Positions 1 through 7,102 of a stretch of 64,000 nucleotides of DNA are shown one piece after another. The DNA lies in NCBI RefSeq assembly GCF_000295935.2, contig NZ_ALWO02000038.1, forward strand, positions 1 through 64,000, written 5' to 3'. Both the position numbers and the translations under genes were made by a program. Position 1 is the first letter of the stretch. Every line of letters starts with the position of its first letter. This stretch comes from Indibacter alkaliphilus LW1 (GTDB lineage: Bacteria > Bacteroidota > Bacteroidia > Cytophagales > Cyclobacteriaceae). The notes under the pieces are model-generated. The model made no database searches. It was not told where the DNA came from and worked only from the letters and a program-made list of their open reading frames with translations.

Positions 1-602
1 TCATATTGTTTCTGATGGGGGTAACAGGTCCGTTTTGGTCGTATCCCTGGTACAGAGAAGGACTTCAAAAAACTTTGGGAACCTACAAGCCAAGAGTAGG
101 ACAGGGACCTGGCCCCGGTAACCCATCCGCCGGTCAGGGAAGAAGAGGCCAACAGGCGCCTTCCACTGGAAAAGAATCAGAATTACCCCTGTCAATTTTT
201 GAGTACATCAGCAGTGCCGATGCAGTGTTGGATTACCCTGGGAATTATAGGATATCCCTTCCACAAGGAGGAGGCAAAAACCTGAACATTCAAAAATCAA
301 AAATTGGATTTTTTGCCCCTGCTGCTTCGGATAGAGTAGTCCTTGATATGGAAACAGCTGACCTAACAGAGAAGGATATTTTCAGAGAAAAGCCTTTCAA
401 TGTCAGGGTTTCAAGTTCCATAAAGGCCCTACATGTTGGAGATGTTTATGGACAGTTCAGTAAATTGCTATATTTTCTTTCCTGCCTGATTGCAACCAGT
501 CTTCCCGTGACAGGAACACTGATCTGGATCAATAAGTTAAAAAAGAAAAGGGCCAGGAAAAAAGTCCGGCCTGTTTCCCAAATTAAAACCATGAAAATTT
601 AA
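1..602 (+). CDS. PepSY-associated membrane protein, C-terminal part (5' truncated by the window edge)
   Basis: The reading frame is open to the left edge (frame beginning at base 3), so the true start lies outside the window. About 200 residues remain. The last third has the layout of PepSY-domain transmembrane proteins: a short soluble stretch with IKALHVGDVYGQF, one hydrophobic helix (FSKLLYFLSCLIATSLPVTGTLIW), then a basic cytoplasmic tail rich in Lys and Arg (LKKKRARKK). In Bacteroidota such proteins often accompany TonB-dependent siderophore receptors or act in membrane iron reduction; that role is family knowledge and the neighbouring gene needed to support it is not visible. A TTG at base 6 could act as a start only if the gene were unusually short, which I consider unlikely. 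Confidence 0.75.
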   Translation, partial: ILFLMGVTGPFWSYPWYREGLQKTLGTYKPRVGQGPGPGNPSAGQGRRGQQAPSTGKESELPLSIFEYISSADAVLDYPGNYRISLPQGGGKNLNIQKSKIGFFAPAASDRVVLDMETADLTEKDIFREKPFNVRVSSSIKALHVGDVYGQFSKLLYFLSCLIATSLPVTGTLIWINKLKKKRARKKVRPVSQIKTMKI

Positions 603-798
603 TAGGAACCTATGTTATTACTTTTGTGGAGGGGAATTGTAAGTTTTGCCCGGTATTAACCCTCACACAAATAACTTAGAATTAGCCTTTTATTTAAATT
701 AGTTCAAGGTAAAACCTTTTGTATATGCCAGAAAGAAATCAAACTTGAACAGGGTTCATGTATCTATATGCGATAACTTTGATAGCATGTCATAGCGT

Positions 799-1038
799 TC
801 ATTTTAACAGGAGCTGTTTCCCCTGATATTCCAGCTCTTTTAATTTCATCCCCGCAAGCAGCAATTGATCCGTTTCTATGCACTTCCTGATTTCTTCCAT
901 AAGCTTTAAGAGTGACTTTCCTTTATTGATCCGCTCAAAGGGAAAGGGATCCGGATTGGATGAAATGATGCTATCCAGCCTTTTATTGACCTGAATTTCT
1001 TTTTCAACCATTATGGTTAATATTTCGAAAATATCCAT
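799..1038 (-). CDS. Small hypothetical protein, helical
   Basis: Seventy-nine residues from an ATG at 1038. The protein is mostly charged and helix-forming (MVEKEIQVNKRLDSII; LLKLMEEIRKCIE; LKELEYQGKQLLLK), with no signal peptide or membrane segment. I do not recognise a family. The gene stands alone between the PepSY gene and the first leader repeat, and the region upstream of its start is AT-rich as expected for a promoter. It might be a small regulatory or coiled-coil protein, but no function can be assigned. It is kept because the start codon, length and composition look coding and no competing frame covers it. Confidence 0.5.
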   Translation of the reverse strand: MDIFEILTIMVEKEIQVNKRLDSIISSNPDPFPFERINKGKSLLKLMEEIRKCIETDQLLLAGMKLKELEYQGKQLLLK

Positions 1039-1164
1039 TGTTAATATTATTGACTTTTTTGTGTTGATATTTTAAACATTATTTTTTATCTAGGAAAGTA
1101 ATCAGACAGAATTTTTTAAAATTTCAATTTTTTACTTCCGGCCTTTTGAAAGCCAAAAATAGGA

Positions 1165-1345
1165 GCCATGAAACCACACATGGCTGATGGGTTGACGGAA
1201 GGGACCAAGGTATTACGGCATAAACAGGAAGGGTTTTCTGAGGAGGATTTATTCCGTTCCACCTTGCATTCAGTGGTTTGCAGACTCCTGGGGAGGGGCT
1301 AAACAAAAGCTCCAGTGCAAGGAGTGAAAAGTCTGCAACACGATT
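1165..1345 (+). repeat. Leader repeat copy R1, upstream of radC
   Basis: One of four related copies in the window (R1 here, R2 3111-3261, R3 5199-5382, R4 about 26230-26389). Shared blocks are GGCATAAACAGGAAGGG, GATTTATTCCGTTCCACC, TTGCATTCAGTG, CAAAAGCTCCAG and AAGTCTGCAACACGATT. The repeat ends exactly at the ATG of radC (1346). A small hairpin CTCC-N7-GGAG lies about 25 bases before the ATG. Reading frames in the copies are not conserved because of indels, so it looks like a non-coding 5' leader and promoter cassette rather than a gene. Confidence 0.8.
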
Positions 1346-2002
1346 ATGGCTACTTCCAGAAACATCCTCAGAGAAGAAACTGAAATCCTTTACACCAAAG
1401 GAAGATCAGCCCTTTCCGATTACCACCTGATTGCTGCAATAGGAGGAATTACCTCAGCACAGGCAAAGGCAATACTGGCAGCTGAAAACTACAGTCTGGC
1501 TGCTTTGGCCAAATACACCCTGCATGACTGGATGAAGGTAGGAGGTATTGGTGAAGCCAAAGCAACGGCATTGGTACTGGCTTTTGAAATGGGAAGGAGA
1601 AGAATAAGGGAACCCGAACAGAAGAAAATAAAAATATGCTCCTCTGCGGATATCTATCAGATGATGAAAGCAGATCTGTTGGATGAGCTGGTAGAACATT
1701 TCTATGTCATCCTCCTTAATAGAAATAATCAGATCATGAGAAAAGTAAGGGTCAGCACAGGTGGAACAAGTGGTACCATCGCAGATCCCAAAGTGATCTT
1801 TAAACATGCTTTGGAAAACCAGAGCTGCTCGATGATCTTAGTCCACAACCATCCCTCAGGGAACTTGAAACCTTCAGAGCAGGACAAAAGACTGACCAGG
1901 AAACTCTCTGAGGCCGGGAAACACCTGGACATCATCGTGCTGGACCATATCATCTTTACTGACTATGCTTACTTCAGCTTTGCAGATGAAGGCATGATGT
2001 AG
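1346..2002 (+). CDS. radC: RadC-family protein (HhH plus JAB/MPN+ metalloprotease-like domain)
   Basis: A full-length RadC homologue of 218 residues. An N-terminal helix-hairpin-helix-like region covers about residues 15-80 (VGGIGEAKATALVLAFEMG). The C-terminal JAB domain has the metal-binding JAMM signature HNHPSGNLKPSEQD at about residues 168-181. Despite its name, RadC is not an established repair enzyme; the family is common on mobile elements and plasmids, and its biochemical role is uncertain. The gene starts exactly where leader repeat R1 ends, and a strong hairpin and T-run follow the stop. A second, internally deleted copy of the same leader-radC-terminator unit lies at 5199-5608, which points to duplication or repeated acquisition. 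The start is fixed by the ATG that is conserved at the same place in copy R3. Confidence 0.9.
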   Translation: MATSRNILREETEILYTKGRSALSDYHLIAAIGGITSAQAKAILAAENYSLAALAKYTLHDWMKVGGIGEAKATALVLAFEMGRRRIREPEQKKIKICSSADIYQMMKADLLDELVEHFYVILLNRNNQIMRKVRVSTGGTSGTIADPKVIFKHALENQSCSMILVHNHPSGNLKPSEQDKRLTRKLSEAGKHLDIIVLDHIIFTDYAYFSFADEGMM

Positions 2003-2010
2003 GCAGGAGA

Positions 2011-2032
2011 GGAGGGGGACCTCCTTTTTTTT
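2011..2032 (+). terminator. Terminator after radC
   Basis: GGAGG (2011-2015), loop GGGA, CCTCC (2020-2024), then a run of T. It begins 9 bases after the radC stop. The same hairpin follows the radC pseudogene at 5587-5607, so it is part of the duplicated unit. Confidence 0.75.
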
Positions 2033-2143
2033 GGCCAGACTCTAATGCGAAATGTTGTTTTTTGAACCCTAATTTATGGATAAGACTCGTCCACAATAAT
2101 CACTTCGAAAATATTGAATTGAGGAAATAGCCATTTTGCAATT

Positions 2144-2860
2144 TCAATGGTTTGATGTATTTGTTAGGACAAAAATAATACTTACCGGTCGGTCTGTTTC
2201 TTTTTCCATAGGTTCATACATCTTTTCTACCAGCAGTCCAGAAGACTCAAATACTGCTATCCAATCTTCCAAAGTCCTGAAATACCAGGGATGCCCATTT
2301 TTAAAATTTCCTTTTAGTCCCTGCCAGGAATCCTCTACCCACTGGCTTTTGTAAGGGTGTCCCATCGCCAGCATCGATCTTGGATGTATTGTTTGTATAA
2401 TTATCTTTCCTTCTTTACTAATCAATTTTACAACTGATTTAAGTAAATCAGAAACACCGTCTTTTTCATAAAGACAAAAGTTAAAAACCGATCCCTTAAA
2501 TTGTTGGTTTTGAATCCGATCAAGTATCCTGGAAGGTGTTTTTTGGAATGCCCAGTCAACGATTTCCTGAAAGGTAGCTAATGCATAATTTTGGGTGTCT
2601 GACTTTTGCTTTGCTGCCTTAACCAGAGATTCTGTTCCATCAAGTCCGAAAACATTAAAATCTTCTTTCATTAAACTACTGCCCAGCCAGCCTTCTCCGC
2701 ATCCAATATCCAAAACCGATTTTTGAATGTGATTATTGATGCAATCAATCAAAGCTGGATTGGTAAATTCCCTTGATGGAATTTTTGTTTGCTCAATGGT
2801 TTCAACCCATTGAGCTGCATTTTCCTGCCATGTACTTAATATCAGCTTTTCGAATTTCAT
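2144..2860 (-). CDS. Class I SAM-dependent methyltransferase
   Basis: A protein of 238 residues from ATG 2860. The SAM-binding glycine-rich motif I, VLDIGCGEGWLGSSL, is at about residues 50-64. An acidic motif II follows (FNVFGLDGTESLV) and a later strand reads SVFNFCLYEKDGVSDLL. This is the layout of small-molecule methyltransferases of the UbiE/bioC/Methyltransf_11-12 type. The substrate cannot be read from the sequence. The gene is monocistronic, and 48-106 bases upstream of the start lie two TATACC-N6-GGTATA palindromes that probably control it. No secretion signal is present, so it acts in the cytoplasm. Confidence 0.85.
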   Translation of the reverse strand: MKFEKLILSTWQENAAQWVETIEQTKIPSREFTNPALIDCINNHIQKSVLDIGCGEGWLGSSLMKEDFNVFGLDGTESLVKAAKQKSDTQNYALATFQEIVDWAFQKTPSRILDRIQNQQFKGSVFNFCLYEKDGVSDLLKSVVKLISKEGKIIIQTIHPRSMLAMGHPYKSQWVEDSWQGLKGNFKNGHPWYFRTLEDWIAVFESSGLLVEKMYEPMEKETDRPVSIIFVLTNTSNH

Positions 2861-2905
2861 TTTTTCATTGCGATAAATATTTTTGGTTTCTTTTATTTTT
2901 AAATT

Positions 2906-2966
2906 TTTATACCTGATCTGGTATAAATAATTAATTAAATTAATGTTTTATACCCTTTATGGTATA
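2906..2966. promoter_or_regulatory. Two tandem palindromic operator-like sites upstream of the methyltransferase
   Basis: Site A: TATACC-TGATCT-GGTATA at 2908-2925; its arms extend to TTTATACC/GGTATAAA (2906-2927). Site B: TATACC-CTTTAT-GGTATA at 2949-2966. Both have identical 6-base arms and a 6-base spacer. Their centres are 41 bases apart, close to four helical turns, as expected for two dimers on one face of the DNA. The regulator is not identifiable in this window. Confidence 0.65.
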
Positions 2967-3110
2967 CATTTTTTGTTTTATCCAATAAGTCTTAAACGAT
3001 AAGCTAATGTTTTTACCATTATTGGAATTCTTGTCAGCATTTTATGAATTATAAAATTTTCACCTGAGGATTTTGAATACTTGCTTGGCCCTGTTGTTTT
3101 TCAAAATTAC
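2967..3110. other. Intergenic, nothing recognised
   Basis: This is the stretch between the tandem palindromes and leader repeat R2. No open reading frame of gene-like composition and no hairpin with a T-run was seen. Confidence 0.5.
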
Positions 3111-3261
3111 GAGTAAATCAGCCACACATTTCTGAGGATTTTTTCTGATGGGTTTCAAGGTAGACGGCATAAAGAGGAAGGGGTGACGAAGGAGGATTTA
3201 TTCCGCTCCACCTTGCATTCAGTGTCAGATTTCTTCTATGCAGGGGATATACAAAAGCTCC
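3111..3261 (+). repeat. Leader repeat copy R2, orphan
   Basis: It starts with GAGTAAATCAGCCACACAT, like R3, and contains GATTTATTCCGCTCCACC and TTGCATTCAGTGTCAGATT. The copy stops after CAAAAGCTCC, so the last 35-40 bases before the usual ATG are missing and no gene follows. It is probably a remnant left by deletion of the downstream unit. Confidence 0.75.
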
Positions 3262-3497
3262 GGATTAATAAGAAATTCACCTTTATGCCGCCCATATATA
3301 GTTTCCATACAGCGACTTTTGGGAATATGATCAAACTTTCAAAATGAATTATAATGATCTGGTTGGAATAATTGATGGATAACTTCGATAAAACCTAAGT
3401 CAGTAGACGATAGGAACTGCCAAGTTTCCCGATTCATCATGAAACTCTTGTTTAAAATATGTAAATTTCCTGTTCATTCCAGCAAACTTATTGTCCT

Positions 3498-4472
3498 ATG
3501 AAAACTTTTCTTTTAGCATTTTTTGTATTAATCTCCTACTTAGCTTCCGCTCAATCCATAGGGGCCAATTGCAAAAAACTCCAAGCAGCCAACCAAGCTG
3601 TGCCAAGACATGAAAACTCCCTGGTGGAGTGTAATGGGAAATTCTACGCACTGGGTGGAAGAGGAGAAAGGCCTGTGGAAGCTTTTAACCCTGAAACAAA
3701 TGAATGGACTATACTTGCAGATAGCCCAATGGAATTCCATCATTTTCAGGCTATCTCTTTCGAAAATGAGATATACGTTTTAGGTGCCTTTACAGGGCCA
3801 TATCCACATGAAACCCCAATCCCGGAATTTTTGATTTTTAACACCAAAGACAATAGCTGGAGAAAGGGACCTAAAATCCCTGAAAGCAGACGTCGGGGAT
3901 CTGCCGGGGTTTTTACCCGTGGAGATAAAATCTATATGGTCTGTGGCATCATTGATGGCCATTGGAATGGATTTGTTCCTTGGTTTGATGAATATGATAC
4001 CAAAACAGGAGAGTGGAAAGTATTGCCTGATGCTCCACGCCCGAGAGATCATTTTTCAGCCTCATTGGTTGGGGATAGGGCCTACGTTGCCGGAGGAAGA
4101 ACTTCTCATGCTGAAATCGGAAAAGTATTGGAGTTGACTATTCCTGAAGTGGATTATTTTGATTTCAATACCAATACCTGGTCAACAGTAAGTGCAGACC
4201 TGCCAACTCCAAGGGGAGGGACTTCAAGTATCGGAAATGAGCCATATCTTTTGGTTATGAATGGTGAAAGTGTTCAACAAGTTCAGGGACATTCTGAAGT
4301 TGAGGTTCTGGATACCAGAAATGAGACCTGGACCCGTTTGCCTGATCTCAACCAAGGTAGACATGGGACAGGAGTGGTATATTGGAAAGGCAAAGTCTAT
4401 GTAGCCGCAGGAAGTGCCAACCGTGGAGGTGGACCTGAGTTGAATGATATTGAATGTCTGGAGTGGAACTAA
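3498..4472 (+). CDS. Secreted Kelch-repeat beta-propeller protein
   Basis: A protein of 324 residues with a cleavable signal peptide (MKTFLLAFFVLISYLASAQ, cut after about residue 19). The mature part is a series of Kelch-type repeats, each with a hydrophobic strand, a Gly-Gly or Gly-rich turn and a later Tyr/Trp pair: CNGKFYALGGRG, FENEIYVLGAF, RGDKIYMVCGI, VGDRAYVAGGR, YWKGKVYVAAGSA. About six blades fill the length, so the protein is essentially one propeller with no added catalytic domain. Such proteins bind partners or sugars, and some bacterial members are sialic-acid mutarotases (NanM-like), but the key residues of that family cannot be confirmed here. It is monocistronic and should be periplasmic or extracellular. 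Confidence 0.85.
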   Translation: MKTFLLAFFVLISYLASAQSIGANCKKLQAANQAVPRHENSLVECNGKFYALGGRGERPVEAFNPETNEWTILADSPMEFHHFQAISFENEIYVLGAFTGPYPHETPIPEFLIFNTKDNSWRKGPKIPESRRRGSAGVFTRGDKIYMVCGIIDGHWNGFVPWFDEYDTKTGEWKVLPDAPRPRDHFSASLVGDRAYVAGGRTSHAEIGKVLELTIPEVDYFDFNTNTWSTVSADLPTPRGGTSSIGNEPYLLVMNGESVQQVQGHSEVEVLDTRNETWTRLPDLNQGRHGTGVVYWKGKVYVAAGSANRGGGPELNDIECLEWN

Positions 4473-4572
4473 CTATAATTTTAACCGTCTTATCAACTAA
4501 ATAACTGCAACATTAAAGAAACTAGGTTACTTATTAAGGTGAAGTAGTTTTTGGTTTTAACCTAAAACCAAG

Positions 4573-4761
4573 ATGACCTCAATGCACTTTCCGATGAATT
4601 GGAAGAAAGAAAACCAGATTCCAGTGAAGCAATCTCTTTATAATTGGATAGTCTATAGCAATAGGCAGGATATCGAAAGGTTAAGCCTGGAGCATGATGG
4701 AAAACTAATCAATGCATGCTATGGGGATATGGATGGGTCTATCTTTATCTATGAAAAATAG
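4573..4761 (+). CDS. Possible small hypothetical protein
   Basis: This is an open frame of 62 residues about 100 bases after the Kelch gene. It has no signal peptide, membrane segment or recognised motif. Composition is plausibly coding (WKKENQIPVKQSLYNWIVY; LINACYGDMDGSIFIYEK), but there is no clear ribosome binding site. It may be a remnant. Reported with low confidence. Confidence 0.3.
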   Translation: MTSMHFPMNWKKENQIPVKQSLYNWIVYSNRQDIERLSLEHDGKLINACYGDMDGSIFIYEK

Positions 4762-5198
4762 TAAATACTGCTAGAAATGGAAATGCTTTAACCTTTACGA
4801 TATCCTTTTATTCTTCTATTTTAATCTATTAAAACATTGCTACTTGTGCTTGATCATACAGTAGGAATTCAATTGGTTGATTTAAAGTTTATGAATTTTC
4901 ACTTTGAATAGGTTCGATATTTTGTCCAAGGAGGCCATATTACAACACTTTAATTACGCCTTCTTTTCGGTTTACCTTTGTACAAAAATAAGATTAAGTG
5001 AATACGGAACCCTTATGGAGTCTTTCTATTATAAATAACAAATATTCAGATATTTACAGAGTATTTATCTGTCTCATGTATATTTAAATATGTCCAGTTT
5101 AATATAAAAAAAAATGGACAATTTTGAATTTGAACTGCAATTGCATGCAATATTTTTTATAGATATATATTTATAGTCCTTTTGTCCATTAAAATTAG
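4762..5198. other. Intergenic, AT-rich; one promoter-like motif
   Basis: No convincing gene. A Bacteroidetes-type -7 element (TACCTTTG, consensus TAnnTTTG) lies at 4973-4980, and a short frame follows from a GTG at about 4998 for roughly 30 codons. I see no family for it. It may be the eroded start of a lost gene. Confidence 0.35.
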
Positions 5199-5382
5199 GA
5201 GTAAATCAGCCACACATGACCGAGGATTTTTGCTGATGGGTTTCAAGGTAGGCGGCATAAACAGGAAGGGGAATACGGAGGATGATTTATTCCGCTCCAC
5301 CTTGCATTCAGTGTCAGATTTCTCCTGTGAGGGGGCTAAACAAAAGCTCCAGCGCAAGGAGTGAAAAGTCTGCAACACGATT
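5199..5382 (+). repeat. Leader repeat copy R3, upstream of the radC pseudogene
   Basis: The longest and cleanest copy. It starts with GAGTAAATCAGCC, runs through GGCGGCATAAACAGGAAGGG, GATTTATTCCGCTCCACC, TTGCATTCAGTG and CAAAAGCTCCAGCGCAAGGAG, and ends at AAGTCTGCAACACGATT directly before ATG 5383. The upstream block AAATCAGCCACACAT is shared with R2, and GGGCTAAACAAAAGCTCCAG is shared with R1. Confidence 0.8.
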
Positions 5383-5578
5383 ATGGCAAATCAAAAAATT
5401 TGCTCCGTGAAGAAACTGAAATCCTGTACACCAAAGGAAGGTCAGCCCTTCGGAACAGGACATAATACTGACCAAGAAACTCTCTGAGGCCGGGAAGCAT
5501 TTGGACATCATCGGGCTGGACCATATCATCTTTACAGACTGTGCCTATTTCAGCTTTGCGGACGAAGGCATGATGTAA
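5383..5578 (+). pseudogene. radC pseudogene with an internal deletion
   Basis: The 5' part matches radC at GAAGAAACTGAAATCCT and ACACCAAAGGAAG (residues EETEILYTKGRSAL). The 3' part matches from ACTGACCA-GAAACTCTCTG to the final codons (KLSEAGKHLDII...DHIIFTD...FADEGMM). Between them, near base 5450, about 450 bases found in the intact copy at 1346-2002 are missing, removing most of the HhH region and the JAMM metal ligands. The reading frame is also broken just after the start: the frame opened by ATG 5383 ends after about 34 codons. The original stop (5576-5578) and terminator remain, so this is a dead duplicate. Confidence 0.85.
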
Positions 5579-5586
5579 TGGAAAGG

Positions 5587-5607
5587 GGAGGGGTGCCTCC
5601 TTTTTTT
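5587..5607 (+). terminator. Terminator after the radC pseudogene
   Basis: GGAGG-GGTG-CCTCC (5587-5600) followed by TTTTTTT. It corresponds to the hairpin after intact radC at 2011-2032. Confidence 0.7.
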
Positions 5608-5828
5608 GCAGGATTTACCCAGGTTGACTAAATTGATCTGCAAAAGAAAACTATATAATCAGGTTTAAGTAGTAAAATAAACTAACATCTAAAAATGAAG
5701 TGATTTCTTCGGTTAATAGTTTTATGGAATACGAGATGACACTATGTTTCAAATAATGAGGGCCATTTTATTTCCTTATCGGTATAAACAATACTATATT
5801 TTAAAACTAAAACAGACACAAATTAGAT

Positions 5829-6596
5829 TTATGCAATGATCACTTTAATGCCTTTTTCTTCCAGAGCTGCAATTTCCTTTCTCGGGGCTTTATCGTCAGT
5901 TATTAAATAATCAACCTGCTCAAATCCACAGATCCTTCCAAGACCCCTTCTGTTAAATTTTGTGTGGTCAGCTAAAATGACAACTGTTTGAGAAGCATCT
6001 ATCATTTTCTGATTTAAACTTGCCTCAGAAAGGTTGGTGATGGTGAATCCAAAATCCAAATCTATCCCATCAACTCCCAAAAAAACTAGGCCACAAGAGA
6101 TTCCTTCTAGAGTTTTTTCTGCAAAAACACCCGCAACAGAAGATGAGTTTGGACGTATCAGTCCACCTAACTGAAAAACCTCAACCTTTTGCTTATTGGA
6201 CAATTCTATAGTGACTTTCGCAGCAGGAGTGATAACTGTTATGGGATGATTAGGCATTAGTTGCCTGCTGAATTCAAAAACGGTGGTACCTGACCCTATT
6301 ATCAGTGAATCATGCTGACTTTTCACCAAAGTTGTGGCAGCTTTGGCTATTTTCTGCTTTTCCTCAGCATTGATAGAAGCTTTTTCATAGATGGATCTTT
6401 CAACCGTATAGGGAGTGTGAACGGATCCCCCACCACGGGTCCGATAAAGTAAGTTCATCTCCTCCAACGCCTTAAGATCTTTTCTAATGGTGACACTTGA
6501 TACATTCATCTCTTGGCTAAGATCCAGAATGTTGACCTTTCCTTCTTCTTTGAGCTTTCTGAGTATAATCTGATGCCTTTCTGTTATTCCTATCAT
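5829..6596 (-). CDS. DeoR/GlpR-family transcriptional regulator
   Basis: A protein of 255 residues. The N-terminal DeoR winged helix-turn-helix is at about residues 5-60, with the family signature LKEEGKVNILDLSQEMNVSS followed by VTIRKDLKALEE. The C-terminal DeoRC sensor domain, related to sugar-phosphate isomerases, includes IIGSGTTVFEFSRQL, VFQLGGLIRPNSSSVAG, VFLGVDGID and VVILADHTKF. Family members usually repress sugar or polyol catabolic genes and release DNA on binding a phosphorylated sugar intermediate. The gene is divergent from the symporter operon at 7103 and separated from it by a 506-base AT-rich region. It is the only regulator in the catabolic locus, so it is the natural candidate for its control. 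Confidence 0.9.
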   Translation of the reverse strand: MIGITERHQIILRKLKEEGKVNILDLSQEMNVSSVTIRKDLKALEEMNLLYRTRGGGSVHTPYTVERSIYEKASINAEEKQKIAKAATTLVKSQHDSLIIGSGTTVFEFSRQLMPNHPITVITPAAKVTIELSNKQKVEVFQLGGLIRPNSSSVAGVFAEKTLEGISCGLVFLGVDGIDLDFGFTITNLSEASLNQKMIDASQTVVILADHTKFNRRGLGRICGFEQVDYLITDDKAPRKEIAALEEKGIKVIIA

Positions 6597-7102
6597 GTAA
6601 ATCTAATTTTGAAACAAAAGTAAAGTAAGTAAAACTATTTTGAAAATACTGTTAAGATTTTGTTAATGATACTTTTTTTCATAAAACTAAAATAAAACTT
6701 AATTTGTTTTAATTTTGAGTATTGAAAAAATGCTATCATAGTTCGTTTATTTTAATAATGTAAAACTTTTATTTTGTAATATTTCGATTTAATAATTTTT
6801 GAATTTGTTTATAAAGATTATTGGATTGGTATTTGATCTTACTTTTTCTGAATGTTTCGGTTATTCTTACCACTTAAAGTAAAGTGTTTTCCCTTCTTCA
6901 TATATTAACAAACATTTAAATTAAAGTTATTTTTTGTTTCGAAATGTTTTTTTAAGTTTACTTTATGTTAGTTTTGATTTCTTTGTAACTGTAATATCGG
7001 TAATAATTTTAAAGAATTAGTGAGAGGTTTAAAATGACATATGTACTTGAAATAAGTTGCGAGGTACAGGTTTTAAACAATATTTATAGAATTATTTAAT
7101 CA
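6597..7102. promoter_or_regulatory. Divergent promoter region between the DeoR gene and the symporter operon
   Basis: An AT-rich region of 506 bases without a gene. It contains a candidate operator, TTTCGAAATGTTTTTTTAAGTTTAC, at 6937-6961. It resembles sites before SusC (12981-13004) and before the MFS operon (19171-19235). No hairpin with a T-run was seen. Confidence 0.5.

Noticed and set aside
1124-1306. Leftward open frame across leader repeat R1, with similar frames over R3 and R4
   Set aside because: The frames owe their similarity to the repeated DNA; indels shift them between copies and start and stop positions do not agree, so the leader is better explained as non-coding.
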